Origin: Antrihabitans stalagmiti
GTDB taxonomy: Bacteria > Actinomycetota > Actinomycetes > Mycobacteriales > Mycobacteriaceae
DNA: 64,000 nucleotides
NCBI RefSeq assembly: GCF_016482825.1
Contig: NZ_JAEMNV010000002.1
Coordinates: 310,001-374,000, forward strand
Direction of reading: 5' to 3'
The position numbers and the translations under genes are program-made. Of this stretch, positions 8,763 through 18,200 are shown one piece after another (position 1 is the first letter of the stretch; each line of letters opens with the position of its first letter). The notes beneath the pieces are model-generated. The model ran no database searches and was not told where the DNA came from. It saw only the letters and a list, made by a program, of their open reading frames with translations.

Positions 8763-9245
8763 ATGGCCGCGAATGCCACACCAGCAACCAAGACATTGCT
8801 CGCCGAGAAGGTGCCGCACGAGGTGCATCGGTATTCCCACGACCCACGCTCGCAGCGATTCGGCGTCGAAGCCGTCGAGGCGATGGGCGTTCCCGCGGGT
8901 CAGGTGTTCAAGACGCTCGTCGTCGAACTGCCGGACGGCAAACTGGGCGTCGCGGTCCTGCCGGTGCCTTCGAAGCTTTCGCTCAAAGCCGTTGCCGCAG
9001 CGCTCGGCGTCGCGAGGGCCGCGATGGCCGACCCTGCGAAGGCCCAGAAGGTGACGGGCTACGTCGTCGGGGGTATCTCACCGCTCGGACAGCGGCGTGT
9101 GCTGCCGACCGTGGTGGATGCGTCGGCGATGACGTGGGAGCGGGTGTTCTGCAGCGCCGGCCGCCGCGGCATGGAGATCGAACTGGCACCGAGCGACCTC
9201 GTTCGGTGCACCGCCGCCGTGCTCGCCGAGATCACAGCAGGCTGA
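8763..9245 (+). CDS. ybaK: Cys-tRNA(Pro)/Cys-tRNA(Cys) deacylase YbaK
   Basis: A 160-residue protein of the YbaK/EbsC trans-editing family, which hydrolyses mischarged aminoacyl-tRNA. Family landmarks are GVPAGQVFKTLVVEL, the central SKLSLKAVAAALG with its conserved lysine, and the glycine-rich GYVVGGISPLGQRR. The ATG at 8763 gives the usual N-terminus (TKTLLAEKVPHEVHRY); an earlier start would add unconserved residues. Its 3' end overlaps the converging SRAP gene by 14 bases. Confidence 0.93.
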   Translation: MAANATPATKTLLAEKVPHEVHRYSHDPRSQRFGVEAVEAMGVPAGQVFKTLVVELPDGKLGVAVLPVPSKLSLKAVAAALGVARAAMADPAKAQKVTGYVVGGISPLGQRRVLPTVVDASAMTWERVFCSAGRRGMEIELAPSDLVRCTAAVLAEITAG

Positions 9246-10011
9246 TCTGCTCCGGCTGCTCCGCGGGCTCGAATCGATCGACGAGGTCGGCCGAATTGTT
9301 CTTGACGCTGTTGACCTTCGGTGACACCTGCCGGATCTCGAGCTGGGCGACCTGATCTTCGCTCGGCGACTCCAGCAGACCTGCCACATCAGCATGATCG
9401 GGATCGAGCCAGCGGTCCCACGCGTCCGACGGCATGATCAGTGGCATCCGGTTGTGGATCCGCGCCAGCTCGCCGACCGAATCGGTTGTCAGGATCGTGC
9501 AGCTGAGCAGTGGCGGCCGATCGCCGTCTCGCCAGACCGACCACAGGCCCGCCATGTACAGGCGGGAGCCGTCGGCGGGCGTCATAAAGAACGGGACCTT
9601 GGCAGGTTTGCCATCGGGGCCCGGTTCGGTGAGCCACTCGTACCAACCGTCCATCGGCACCAGGCAACGCTTGGTCTTCACTGCGTCACGAAACGCAGGT
9701 GTTGTCGTCGCGGTGTCCGCCCGCGCATTGAACAGCGGTTTTCCTTTTGCCGGGACACCTGGTTCGGCAGGCTTGGTCCAGCGTGGAATCAGACCCCAGC
9801 GCATCCGCCGGATCCGAAGTGCGGCGCCAGCATCCGGATCGGCGCGATCGTGCCGTTTGACGACAGCGACGACCTTCGTCGTCGGAGCGACGTTGAAATT
9901 CGGACCCTCCTCCTCTGGCGTGAGGTCTTCCAACGGATCGGTCTCGTCATAGGCATCCAACTCAGCGGCGAGCAACCCGGGGTTGACCGTCGTCGCGTAT
10001 CTCCCACACAT
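9232..10011 (-). CDS. SOS response-associated peptidase (SRAP/YedK)
   Basis: A 259-residue SRAP-domain protein (HMCES/YedK family). The catalytic cysteine is residue 2 (MCGRY), exposed after removal of Met1. Other landmarks are NVAPTT, the RWGLIPRW segment, [15 protein letters not shown] with the conserved Glu, and IHNRMP near the C-terminus. These proteins form a covalent DNA-protein crosslink with abasic sites in single-stranded DNA. The start at 10011 is fixed by the family requirement for Cys2. It is divergent from aroA. Confidence 0.95.
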   Translation of the reverse strand: MCGRYATTVNPGLLAAELDAYDETDPLEDLTPEEEGPNFNVAPTTKVVAVVKRHDRADPDAGAALRIRRMRWGLIPRWTKPAEPGVPAKGKPLFNARADTATTTPAFRDAVKTKRCLVPMDGWYEWLTEPGPDGKPAKVPFFMTPADGSRLYMAGLWSVWRDGDRPPLLSCTILTTDSVGELARIHNRMPLIMPSDAWDRWLDPDHADVAGLLESPSEDQVAQLEIRQVSPKVNSVKNNSADLVDRFEPAEQPEQISLL

Positions 10012-10083
10012 AGCTCCATGCTGACACGACGCACCGACACGACCGTTACCTTCGTTCGCGACCGATACGCAAAGATGGGGCCT

Positions 10084-11358
10084 GTGACTTTTTGGAGTGC
10101 CCCCTACGCCGTTGGGCCGGTCCGTGCGTCGGTGCCACTGCCCGGCTCGAAATCGATCACCAATCGCGCGCTGGTCCTCGCCGCGTTGGCGGAGGGTCCG
10201 TCGACGGTTACCGGAGCGCTGCGCAGCCGCGACACGAACCTGATGATCGACGCACTGCGCGCGCTCGGAATCGGGATCGAGGGACTCGATACAACACTCA
10301 CGATCACCCCGGCGGCAGCGTTGACGGGTGCTGCCGTCGACTGCGGCCTCGCAGGCACGGTCATGCGCTTCCTGCCTCCCGTCGCAGCGCTCGCAGACGG
10401 TGACGTCGAGTTCGACGGCGACGAACAGGCACGCACGCGCCCGCTCGACACGATTCTCGACGGGTTGCGCGCCGCGGGTGCCGACGTCGACGGCAGCGCG
10501 TTGCCGTTCGTCGTACACGGGCACGGCGCGGTTCGTGGCGGCACGGTCACCATCGACGCGTCAGGGTCGTCGCAGTTCGTATCCGGGCTCCTGCTCTCTG
10601 CGGCGCGGTTCGACGAGGGCATCACGATTCATCACAGCGGCAAGCCGGTGCCGTCGATGCCACACATCGAGATGACGATCGAGATGCTGCGGGCAGCAGG
10701 CGTTCGCGTCGAATCTCCTTCCGACAGCACCGAAGCCGACACCTGGGTCGTGGCGCCCGGGCCGATCCGTCCGGTAAATTGGGCGATCGAGCCGGATCTG
10801 TCCAACGCCACTGCCTTCCTCGCCGCCGCCGCCGTCACGGAAGGTGAAGTGAGCGTCCCGTTCTGGCCGCAGACGACGACCCAGCCCGGCGACGCGATCC
10901 GCGAAATCCTTGTCCGAATGGGCGCCGACGTCGTACTGGCCGAGTCGACTCTGACCGTGCGCGGACCGAAGCAGTTGCACGGCATCGACATCGACCTGCA
11001 CGACATCGGCGAGCTGACGCCGACGGTCGCCGCACTTGCCGCCCTCGCCGAGGGCCCCTCGTGGCTACGTGGCATCGCGCACCTGCGCGGCCACGAAACC
11101 GACCGTCTTGCAGCACTTTCCACCGAAATCAATCGACTCGGCGGACAGGTGACGGAGACAGACGACGGGCTGGAGATCACTCCGGCACCGCTGCACGGTG
11201 GGCAATGGCACTCCTACGCCGACCACCGGATGGCAACGGCCGGAGCGATACTCGGCCTGCGCGTCGACGGCATCGAGATCGAAGACATCGGTACAACCGC
11301 GAAGACGCTGCCCGACTTCGTCGGACTGTGGTCACACATGTTGGACGGCTCGAGCTGA
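10084..11358 (+). CDS. aroA: 3-phosphoshikimate 1-carboxyvinyltransferase (EPSP synthase)
   Basis: A 424-residue cytoplasmic enzyme transferring enolpyruvate from PEP to shikimate-3-phosphate, the sixth step of aromatic amino-acid synthesis. Landmarks are the N-terminal [16 protein letters not shown], the [10 protein letters not shown] segment (the family's AGTAxR loop, here with valine), [18 protein letters not shown] and the C-terminal [16 protein letters not shown] chose GTG 10084, giving [13 protein letters not shown] 10075 is in frame and also possible. rsgA follows with overlap. Confidence 0.96.
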   Translation: MTFWSAPYAVGPVRASVPLPGSKSITNRALVLAALAEGPSTVTGALRSRDTNLMIDALRALGIGIEGLDTTLTITPAAALTGAAVDCGLAGTVMRFLPPVAALADGDVEFDGDEQARTRPLDTILDGLRAAGADVDGSALPFVVHGHGAVRGGTVTIDASGSSQFVSGLLLSAARFDEGITIHHSGKPVPSMPHIEMTIEMLRAAGVRVESPSDSTEADTWVVAPGPIRPVNWAIEPDLSNATAFLAAAAVTEGEVSVPFWPQTTTQPGDAIREILVRMGADVVLAESTLTVRGPKQLHGIDIDLHDIGELTPTVAALAALAEGPSWLRGIAHLRGHETDRLAALSTEINRLGGQVTETDDGLEITPAPLHGGQWHSYADHRMATAGAILGLRVDGIEIEDIGTTAKTLPDFVGLWSHMLDGSS

Positions 11359-12362
11359 AGCGGCGCGAATACGACGAGTCCGATGTCCGGGTGCGCCCGG
11401 GCAGGGCTTCGCGTCCGCGCACCAAAACCCGTCCGCAGCACGAGGATGCGGAATCCGGGATGGTCGTAGCGGTCGACCGCGGCCGGTGGGGCTGTGTTCT
11501 CGGCGGCGACCCCGAACGTCCCGTCGTCACCATGCGAGCGCGCGAACTCGGCAAGACGCCGATCGTCGTCGGCGACCGCGTCGGCATCGTCGGTGACACG
11601 TCGGGCAAGCCGGACACGTTGGCCCGCATCATTCGCGTCGAGGAGCGAAAGTCGGTGCTGCGCAGAACAGCCGACGACACCGACCCGTACGAGCGCATCG
11701 TCGTCGCGAATGCCGAGCAGTTGATGATCGTCGTCGCGCTTGCCGACCCACCGCCGCGGACGGGGTTCGTCGAACGCACCTTGATCGCCGCCTATGCCGG
11801 TGGGCTGCAACCGATTCTGTGTCTGACCAAAAGCGATCTCGCAGGCTACGAGGAGTTCGCAGCCTCGTTCGCCGACCTCGAACTGCAGGTCGTCCTCGGC
11901 GGCACGACCGAACCCATCGACGAGATCACCGAACTGCTGAACGGCAAACTGACCGCGCTGATCGGTCACTCCGGGGTCGGCAAGTCGACGCTGGTGAATC
12001 GGCTCGTCCCCGACGCCTACCGCGCTGTCGGCGTCGTGTCCGGCGTCGGCAAAGGTCGCCACACATCCACCCAGTCGATCGCCCTCCCACTTCCGGGAGG
12101 GGCGGGCTGGGTGATCGACACCCCCGGCATCAGATCGTTCGGGCTCGCGCACATCTCGCCCGCCGACGTCGTCGCCGCGTTTGCAGACCTCGCAGCGGCC
12201 GCTCAGGACTGCCCACGCGGCTGTACGCACCTGGGACCACCCGCTGACCCCGAATGCGCTCTCGACGCCCTGGAAGGCAAATCAGCGCGTCGCGTTGCCG
12301 CTGTTCGACTACTTCTCACAGCGGTGCGGTCGAACGACACCTGGGCTGCGCGAGAGAGCTAG
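11328..12362 (+). CDS. rsgA: ribosome small subunit-dependent GTPase RsgA
   Basis: A circularly permuted GTPase (344 residues from this start) that acts late in 30S maturation. An N-terminal OB fold is followed by the G4 motif TKSDL, then the P-loop [12 protein letters not shown] and the switch region [10 protein letters not shown], in the permuted order diagnostic of RsgA/YjeQ. The C-terminal zinc site [16 protein letters not shown] has the expected Cys/His spacing. The start is uncertain: GTG 11328 lies inside aroA, and a CTG at 11355 overlapping the aroA stop would give the homologues' N-terminus directly. It ends 4 bases into the converging desaturase gene. Confidence 0.93.
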   Translation: MVTHVGRLELKRREYDESDVRVRPGRASRPRTKTRPQHEDAESGMVVAVDRGRWGCVLGGDPERPVVTMRARELGKTPIVVGDRVGIVGDTSGKPDTLARIIRVEERKSVLRRTADDTDPYERIVVANAEQLMIVVALADPPPRTGFVERTLIAAYAGGLQPILCLTKSDLAGYEEFAASFADLELQVVLGGTTEPIDEITELLNGKLTALIGHSGVGKSTLVNRLVPDAYRAVGVVSGVGKGRHTSTQSIALPLPGGAGWVIDTPGIRSFGLAHISPADVVAAFADLAAAAQDCPRGCTHLGPPADPECALDALEGKSARRVAAVRLLLTAVRSNDTWAARES

Positions 12363-13561
12363 CGAGCCAACCGCAGCGCGGTCAGCAGTCCACGTCTCCT
12401 GCCGGTCGCAGGATCGAACTTGGGTGTCGGATCGGCGAACTTGCGCTCGGAAGCGGTCTCGGGAGCATCGTCGGCGGTCGCCTTCAGGTACTTGTTCGGC
12501 AGCGCGAGCTTGGCGATGGTTCGCCACGACTTCCAGTACTGCACCGCGATCGAGCCGGTCGTGTACGGCAGGTCGTACTTCTCCGCGAGTGCCTGCACGC
12601 GAACGGAGATCTCCCGCAAACGATTGCTGGGCAGGTCGGGGAACAGATGATGCTCGATCTGGTAGCAAAGGTTGCCACTCATGAATTCGAGCACCGGGCC
12701 TGCTTCGAAGTTCGCGCTACCGAGCATCTGCCGCAGATACCACTGGCCCTGCGTCTCGTTCTCCAGATCCGCTTTGGTGAACTTCTCGGCACCGTCAGGG
12801 AAGTGACCGCAGAAGATCACCATGTTGGTCCAGACGTTGCGGATCATGTTGGCCGTGAGGTTGGCGGTCAACGTCGTCAGGAACGCGGGGCCGGTGAGGG
12901 CGGGAAAGAGGAGGTAGTCCTTCGCGATCTGGCGCCCGACCTTCTCGAGTACCTCGCGACGCTTGCGCTCGAATTCGGCCTGCTCGACCCGTCCGGCGAC
13001 AACCTTGCCGAGCTCGAGGTGCTGGATCGCAACGCCGTATTCGAAGAACAGCTGCAGTAGCAGGTTGTAAACCGGGTTGCCGATGTTGAACGGCTTCCAA
13101 CGCTGATCGCGGGTGACGCGCAGCAGGCCGTAGCCGACGTCGTCGTCCATCCCGAGCACGTTCGTGTACTTGTGATGCAGGTAGTTGTGGGTCTGCTTCC
13201 AGTGCGCCGACGGTCCGGTGTTGTCCCACTCCCACGACACCGAGTGGATCTCCGGATCGTTCATCCAGTCCCACTGGCCGTGCATGACGTTGTGGCCGAT
13301 CTCCATGTTCTCGATGATCTTCGCAACGCCGAGCATGGCGGTCCCCGCGAGCCAGGCCGGCGGGAACAGGCTCGCGAAAAGCGTTGCGCGGCCGCCTATT
13401 TCAAGGGCGCGCTGCAGTCGGATGGCATTGCGAATGTAGCGCGCATCGCTCTCGCCGCGCGAGGATTCGATGTCGCGACGAATCGCATCCAGTTCGATTC
13501 CGAGCGCTTCGACATCGGCCTCGGTGAGATGCGCGTATTCCTTGATATCCGAAATCGCCAT
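12359..13561 (-). CDS. desA3: membrane fatty acid desaturase, DesA3-like
   Basis: A 400-residue integral membrane di-iron acyl-CoA desaturase. The three histidine boxes are HNVMH, HNYLHHKYTN and QIEHH. This is the front-end/linoleoyl-type spacing seen in mycobacterial DesA3 (Rv3229c), which makes oleoyl-CoA with a dedicated reductase. No cytochrome b5 domain is fused, so electrons must come from a separate protein, probably the 2Fe-2S reductase at 15.0-16.2 kb. It is about 60% similar by eye to the next gene. An 18-base perfect palindrome begins 3 bases before its ATG. Confidence 0.93.
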   Translation of the reverse strand: MAISDIKEYAHLTEADVEALGIELDAIRRDIESSRGESDARYIRNAIRLQRALEIGGRATLFASLFPPAWLAGTAMLGVAKIIENMEIGHNVMHGQWDWMNDPEIHSVSWEWDNTGPSAHWKQTHNYLHHKYTNVLGMDDDVGYGLLRVTRDQRWKPFNIGNPVYNLLLQLFFEYGVAIQHLELGKVVAGRVEQAEFERKRREVLEKVGRQIAKDYLLFPALTGPAFLTTLTANLTANMIRNVWTNMVIFCGHFPDGAEKFTKADLENETQGQWYLRQMLGSANFEAGPVLEFMSGNLCYQIEHHLFPDLPSNRLREISVRVQALAEKYDLPYTTGSIAVQYWKSWRTIAKLALPNKYLKATADDAPETASERKFADPTPKFDPATGRRRGLLTALRLAR

Positions 13562-13563
13562 GG

Positions 13564-13593
13564 ACCTACGGTACCGTAGGTTACGGAACCGTA
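13564..13593. promoter_or_regulatory. tandem palindromic operator-like sites before desA3-like gene
   Basis: ACCTACGGTACCGTAGGT (13564-13581) is a perfect 18-base palindrome. TACGGAACCGTA (13582-13593) repeats its core 15 bases further upstream. The array covers the ribosome-binding region of the desaturase gene, so a bound repressor would block expression. The regulator is unknown; a related site lies before the reductase gene. Confidence 0.6.
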
Positions 13594-13621
13594 GATTCCG
13601 TCGCCGACAAGTGTGAGCTAG

Positions 13622-14983
13622 TTAACGCCGACGCCGAATGCCCTTCGCCTTCTGCTCGTCGAGCGCAGCACGGGCCTCCAGCTTCTTGACCTTCAGCGCT
13701 GCTTTGGCCTCCGCTTTGTGTACCTTCAGCGACGCCTTGGCCTCTGCCTTCTTGAGGTTGAGCGCCAACTTGGCTTCGTTCATCGCAGACCGAAGACCAC
13801 GATGCTCACCCGTGGCGGGGTCGATACGCATAGCCGTCATCGTGTCCGTCAGACCGTGGAACCTGCGCTCCGACGACGTCTCGGGTGCATCGTCCGCGGT
13901 GCGCTTGAGGAAACGGTCCGGCAACGCCAACTTGTGGATCGTCCGGAAGGCCAGCAGGTACTGCTTGGCGAGTGAACCCGTCGTGTACGGCAGGTCGTAC
14001 TTGTCACAGAGCGCGCGGACACGGACGGAGATCTCTGCGTACCGGTTGCTCGGCAGGTCGGGAAAGAGGTGGTGTTCGATCTGGTAGCTCAGGTTGCCAC
14101 TCATAAACGCCATGACCGGGCCTGCTTCGAAGTTCGCGCTACCGAGCATCTGCCGCAGGTACCACTCGGCGTGCGTCTCGTCCTCGAACTGCTCGACGGT
14201 GAACTTCTCCGCACCGTCAGGGAAATGTCCGCAGAAGATCACCGCGTACGCCCACAGGTTGCGCGCAAGGTTGGCCGTTGCGTTCGCGGTGAGGGTGCTC
14301 TTCCACGCCGGGCCCGTCACCGCCGGATGGATGACGAAGTCGCGCGTGACCTGGCGAGCAACCTTGCCGAAGAATGCTTTGTTCGGGGCGGAGAGCAGCT
14401 GCTTCGGGTCGACGCCTTCGAGCTCCTTCTGCTTGTCCAGATCGTGCAGCGCGATCCCCCACTCGAACGTCGCAGCGAGAAGCACGTTCGCGAGCGGCTG
14501 GATCAGGTTGATCGGCTTCCACTCTTCGTCACGCGTCATCCGCAGGATGCCGAAGCCGATGTCGTCGTCCATGCCGACGATGTTCGTGTACGTGTGATGG
14601 CTGTAGTTGTGCGCGCGCTTCCATTGCCGCGACGGACCGACCTGGTCCCACTCCCACGACGTCGAGTGGATCTCCGGATCGTTCATCCAATCCCACTGGC
14701 CATGGCTCACGTTGTGGCCGAGTTCCATGTTCTCGATCATCTTGGAGACCGCAAGCATGGCCGTTCCCGCGATCCACGCCGGACGGTACTTGCTGGCGAA
14801 CAACGTCAGCCGCGCGGCGACCTCGAGCGAGCGCTGCAGCCTGATCGTGCGACGGATGTAGCGCGCATCTGCTGCTCCGCGCGACTCCTCGACGTCACGG
14901 CGAATCGCATCGAGCTCCCGGCCGAGCGACTCGATGTCAGCTTCGGTCAGATGCGCGAATTGTTTGATATCGGTGATCGCCAC
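13622..14983 (-). CDS. membrane fatty acid desaturase paralogue with 11-residue repeat tail
   Basis: A 453-residue paralogue of the neighbouring DesA3-like enzyme, with the same three histidine boxes (HNVSH, HNYSHHTYTN, QIEHH) and near-identical core. It differs by a C-terminal extension of about 54 residues (from residue 400) made of four 11-residue units of the pattern KAEAKAxLKVx, ending in RRRR. The tail has alternating Lys and Ala/Leu and should form one long amphipathic helix. The two desaturases lie in tandem 60 bases apart and look like a duplication. They may differ in chain length, in position of desaturation, or in membrane placement. Confidence 0.93.
   Translation of the reverse strand: MAITDIKQFAHLTEADIESLGRELDAIRRDVEESRGAADARYIRRTIRLQRSLEVAARLTLFASKYRPAWIAGTAMLAVSKMIENMELGHNVSHGQWDWMNDPEIHSTSWEWDQVGPSRQWKRAHNYSHHTYTNIVGMDDDIGFGILRMTRDEEWKPINLIQPLANVLLAATFEWGIALHDLDKQKELEGVDPKQLLSAPNKAFFGKVARQVTRDFVIHPAVTGPAWKSTLTANATANLARNLWAYAVIFCGHFPDGAEKFTVEQFEDETHAEWYLRQMLGSANFEAGPVMAFMSGNLSYQIEHHLFPDLPSNRYAEISVRVRALCDKYDLPYTTGSLAKQYLLAFRTIHKLALPDRFLKRTADDAPETSSERRFHGLTDTMTAMRIDPATGEHRGLRSAMNEAKLALNLKKAEAKASLKVHKAEAKAALKVKKLEARAALDEQKAKGIRRRR
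13625..13786 (-). repeat. 33-base tandem repeats encoding an amphipathic tail
   Basis: Imperfect 33-base units encode successive 11-residue repeats (for example KAEAKASLKVH then KAEAKAALKVK) at the C-terminus of the second desaturase. The unit length is conserved but third-codon positions differ, so the repeats are old rather than a recent slippage product. Confidence 0.8.
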
Positions 14984-15045
14984 CGGGCCTCCGTTGTCAT
15001 TGGCATTGTAGATCGGTAGTACCTGAAATGTGAAGTACCCAAATA

Positions 15046-16179
15046 TTACAAATCCAGCGTGCAGTCGCCTGCTGCTGCCGAAATGCAGGTCTGGACTCGA
15101 TCGCCTTCGCGCCGCTCGTCACCGGATCGAAGATCACGAGTGTGGCCCGCGAGGAGCGGGGCGACGCACGTCTGACAGATCCCCATCCGGCAACCGAACG
15201 GCATCTGCACGCCGACCTGCTCGCCCGCCTGCAACAGGCTGGTCGCACCGTCGACCTCGACCTTGCGGCCCGATTTCGCGAACGTGACCGTTCCACCCTG
15301 CCCGGACATGTCAGCGCGGGCGATCTCGAACCGTTCGAGGTGGAGCCGATCGGAGATGCGCTCGTCACGCCAGAGGCGTTCGATCTCGTCCAACATCTTC
15401 AGCGGTCCACATGCCCAGGTCTGCCGTTCCCGCCAATCGGGATACATCGAATCCAGCGACGCGAGGCTGAACTTGCCGTCGGACTTCGTGAGCTGGATAT
15501 GGGTGACGAACGTCGCGTGTTCGGCTGCCATTCGTTCGAGTTCGGACCCGAACATCACCGCATCCGACGTCGGTGCGGAATGTACGTGCGCGACGTCGGG
15601 CAGTTGACCACGACGGTCCATCGTTCGCAGCATCGCCATGACCGGCGTGATGCCGCTGCCTGCAGTCAGAAAGAGGATCTTTGCGGGCGGCGGATCGGGC
15701 AGTGCGAACTCGCCCTGCGGCGCTGCGAGCCGGACGATCGTTCCGGACGGCACACCGCCGACGATATGGGTCGAGAGGAAGCCTTCCGGCATCGCCTTCA
15801 CCGCGATCGTGATGACTTTCCGACCGCCGCGATGGCCCGCTTCCCAATTGGGCGGCGACGTCAACGAATACGAACGCCAATGCCAGCGGCCGTCGACGTG
15901 CAGCCCGATCCCGATGTACTGGCCCGGCTTGTAGTCGAAGTCGAATCCCCACCCCGGCTTGATGACCAGCGTCGCAGAATCTGCAGTCTCTTTGCGGACC
16001 TCGACGATCTGGCCGCGAAGCTCACGGGCCGACCACAGCGGGTTCGCCAAATGCAGGTAGTCGTCGGGCAGCAGCGGTGTGGTGATCCGTGCAACGGCAC
16101 CACGAAGGACGTTCAGTCGCGGCCGCCGCGGCGCGGCAACATCCGCGGCCGGCGCTTCCAGCCAGTTCTTCAAACCCAT
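15046..16179 (-). CDS. ferredoxin reductase (FAD, NAD(P)H, 2Fe-2S), desaturase partner
   Basis: A 377-residue flavin reductase with a C-terminal plant-type [2Fe-2S] domain. Landmarks are the FAD motif RSYSLTSPP, the nucleotide-binding [13 protein letters not shown], and the cluster ligands CRMGICQTC with a later Cys in QTCIS. The homologue Rv3230c is the electron donor of DesA3 in M. tuberculosis, and the same adjacency holds here. ATG 16179 is chosen because GGGA lies 8 bases upstream; a TTG at 16197 is in frame but less likely. Two inverted repeats lie upstream. Confidence 0.94.
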   Translation of the reverse strand: MGLKNWLEAPAADVAAPRRPRLNVLRGAVARITTPLLPDDYLHLANPLWSARELRGQIVEVRKETADSATLVIKPGWGFDFDYKPGQYIGIGLHVDGRWHWRSYSLTSPPNWEAGHRGGRKVITIAVKAMPEGFLSTHIVGGVPSGTIVRLAAPQGEFALPDPPPAKILFLTAGSGITPVMAMLRTMDRRGQLPDVAHVHSAPTSDAVMFGSELERMAAEHATFVTHIQLTKSDGKFSLASLDSMYPDWRERQTWACGPLKMLDEIERLWRDERISDRLHLERFEIARADMSGQGGTVTFAKSGRKVEVDGATSLLQAGEQVGVQMPFGCRMGICQTCVAPLLAGHTRDLRSGDERREGDRVQTCISAAAGDCTLDL

Positions 16180-16230
16180 GCGATCGATCCCATGCAAATC
16201 TCGTCGGTGACCTCAGAATACCCGACCAGG

Positions 16231-16260
16231 TTACGGGATCGTAAGTTACCGCTGGGTAAC
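16231..16260. promoter_or_regulatory. operator-like inverted repeats before the reductase gene
   Basis: TTACG-GGAT-CGTAA (16231-16244) and GTTACC-GCTG-GGTAAC (16245-16260) abut each other, about 52 bases upstream of the reductase start. The first shares the TACGG...CGTA core with the sites before the DesA3-like gene, suggesting common control of desaturase and electron donor. Confidence 0.5.
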
Positions 16261-16271
16261 CGACGAGGGAT

Positions 16272-17555
16272 TTACACGCCCTCCAGCACCGCCGACGCAC
16301 CGATGCCGCCGGCTGCGCAAATTCCGAGCAGCGCCGTGCCGCCGCCCGCGCGGGAAATTTCGTTCGCCATCGTCGTCACCATGCGCGCGCCCGTCGCACC
16401 GAACGGATGCCCGAGCGACACCGAACCGCCGTGCACGTTCAACTTGTCGACGTCGATGTCGCCGACAGCCTCGTCGCGGCCGAGTCGCTGCTTCGCCCAC
16501 TCGTGGCTACCCAGCGCCGATACCACCGAAAGCGTCTGTGCCGCAAAGGCTTCGTGGATATCGACGAAATCGATGTCGGCGAGGGAAAGGCCGGCCTTGT
16601 CGAGCGCCCGCGGCATCGAGATGGCCGGACCGATCAGCACCTGATCCTTGGGATCGACACTGACGTAGCTCCACGACTTGAACGCCGCGAGCGGGAGGAA
16701 GCCCAGCTCGCGCGCCTTCTCCTCGCTCATCAGCAACACCGCGGAAGCGCCGTCGGTCAGCGGGCTCGCGTTGCCTGCCGTCACGGTGCCGTTGCGTTCG
16801 AACACCGGTGCCAGCTTCGCCAGCTTCTCCACCGTCGAATCGCCGCGGACGAGTCCGTCGCGCGTGATGGTCTTGCCCTGCGGGGTCGTGACGGACAGCA
16901 CTTCCGCGTCGAAACGTCCCGAGGTGATCGCCGCGTTGGCTCGCCGATGCGATCTGGCCGCGAATTCGTCCTGGTCGGCGCGGGTGATGCCGTGGATCTT
17001 CGCCATCTTCTCCGCGGACTCCCCCATCACCTCGCCCGTCGTACGCTCGGCGATCTTCGGTCGCGTCGGGAACAGATCCGTGAACGGCGCGAGTTGCGCG
17101 ACTGCGCTGAGGTAGTCCTTCGGCTTCGGCTTACCGAGCGCGATCGGCGCCATCGAATGCACGATCTTCTGGGGAAGTTTGATCTCGGCATTGCTCGTCG
17201 AGTCGCTGCCACCGGCGATCATGATGTCGTATTCGCCGCGCTCGATAGCCGCAGCGGCCGACGTCACCGCCTGCAGACCCGACGCGCACGCACGCGTGAC
17301 GGTGTAGCCCTCGCAGCCGTGATCGAGCTGCAGATCGAGCGCGACCTCGCGAGCGATGTTCGGAGCCGCGCTCGGCAGGATCACCCCGCCCCACACGATC
17401 GCCTGAACATCGCCGAACGGCAGACCCGTCTGCTCCAAAACGCCACGTACGGCAGTTCCGGCAAGCGCGATGCTGTCCATGCGGGTGTAGTCACCGAAGG
17501 CTCGGACGAACGGGGTCCGCGCACCGGAAACGACGACGGCTCGGCGAGTGGTCAT
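16272..17555 (-). CDS. acetyl-CoA C-acyltransferase (thiolase, FadI-like)
   Basis: A 427-residue thiolase. The nucleophilic cysteine is in TRACASGLQAV, the conserved histidines are in HEAFAAQ and GGSVSLGHPFGATGAR, and the second catalytic cysteine is in ICAAGGIGAS. The N-terminal region with the WGGVILPSAAPN segment resembles the FadI/trifunctional beta-subunit branch, which cleaves medium and long 3-ketoacyl-CoA. No hydratase/dehydrogenase subunit is adjacent. ATG 17555 is preferred over 17561 because AGGA lies 7 bases upstream. Confidence 0.93.
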   Translation of the reverse strand: MTTRRAVVVSGARTPFVRAFGDYTRMDSIALAGTAVRGVLEQTGLPFGDVQAIVWGGVILPSAAPNIAREVALDLQLDHGCEGYTVTRACASGLQAVTSAAAAIERGEYDIMIAGGSDSTSNAEIKLPQKIVHSMAPIALGKPKPKDYLSAVAQLAPFTDLFPTRPKIAERTTGEVMGESAEKMAKIHGITRADQDEFAARSHRRANAAITSGRFDAEVLSVTTPQGKTITRDGLVRGDSTVEKLAKLAPVFERNGTVTAGNASPLTDGASAVLLMSEEKARELGFLPLAAFKSWSYVSVDPKDQVLIGPAISMPRALDKAGLSLADIDFVDIHEAFAAQTLSVVSALGSHEWAKQRLGRDEAVGDIDVDKLNVHGGSVSLGHPFGATGARMVTTMANEISRAGGGTALLGICAAGGIGASAVLEGV

Positions 17556-17597
17556 ATGCATATCCTCAGCTTCTGCGACACCTTCAGCGGCATGTAT

Positions 17598-17626
17598 CGA
17601 TTACAAGTTTGCAGGAAACGTAATCG
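17598..17626. promoter_or_regulatory. inverted repeat upstream of the thiolase gene
   Basis: CGATTAC (17598-17604) and GTAATCG (17620-17626) form a perfect 7-base inverted repeat with a 15-base spacer, lying 43-71 bases before the thiolase start. It could be an operator; no regulator is adjacent. Confidence 0.4.
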
Positions 17627-17645
17627 CCGGCCGCGCAGGGGGTGG

Positions 17646-18170
17646 CTAAAGCAGTTCGAGCAGGAACGGCAACTCCTGGGTCGCGTACCACGCCAGCTCG
17701 TGATCCTCGGCGTCGCCGACAACGAACTCGGCATCGGTATCACCCAGATCGGCCTGATCGACGACCTCGATCGCCTTCTGCACAGTCGGCTCGGCCTCGG
17801 CAAGATCGACGTGCGCCGACGCCACCTGAGCCATCGTGATCGGCGCCGACAACCGAACGACGGCGTCGTCCAGATCGGGGCGCAACTTCACGTCGTCGAC
17901 ATCGGCCGCGATCACCGCGCGCCTACGGATGGGCGCGCTGTCGGCATCGAACGGGCCCTCGTCCTCGGCGTGCTCGGAGGCGAGCAACCGCAGCGACGCA
18001 CGAGCGGCCTCCGCCATCGCGACCTCACCCAACTCGTCGTCGTCGCCGGAAGAATAGGCCTCGCGCAATGCGGGCGTGATCGCGAAAGCCGTGCCGTTGA
18101 CGGCACGCAACTCGCTGTCGGCGACCAGCTGCCGCAGCATCCGAACGGTAGCGGGGACGTACACCCTCAT
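17646..18170 (-). CDS. conserved actinobacterial protein (Rv3231c-like, DUF6912)
   Basis: A 174-residue, strongly acidic soluble protein (MRVYVPATVRMLRQLV at the N-terminus) without membrane segment or catalytic motif. It matches the position and general sequence of Rv3231c, between the reductase and the WS/DGAT gene. The middle carries AEAARASLRLLASE, and the C-terminus is Asp/Glu-rich. Function unknown. The ATG at 18170 is chosen over an upstream in-frame start because MRVYVP is the usual beginning. Confidence 0.8.
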   Translation of the reverse strand: MRVYVPATVRMLRQLVADSELRAVNGTAFAITPALREAYSSGDDDELGEVAMAEAARASLRLLASEHAEDEGPFDADSAPIRRRAVIAADVDDVKLRPDLDDAVVRLSAPITMAQVASAHVDLAEAEPTVQKAIEVVDQADLGDTDAEFVVGDAEDHELAWYATQELPFLLELL

Positions 18171-18200
18171 CGGCGCACACAATCGGGGACACAGCCGGGT

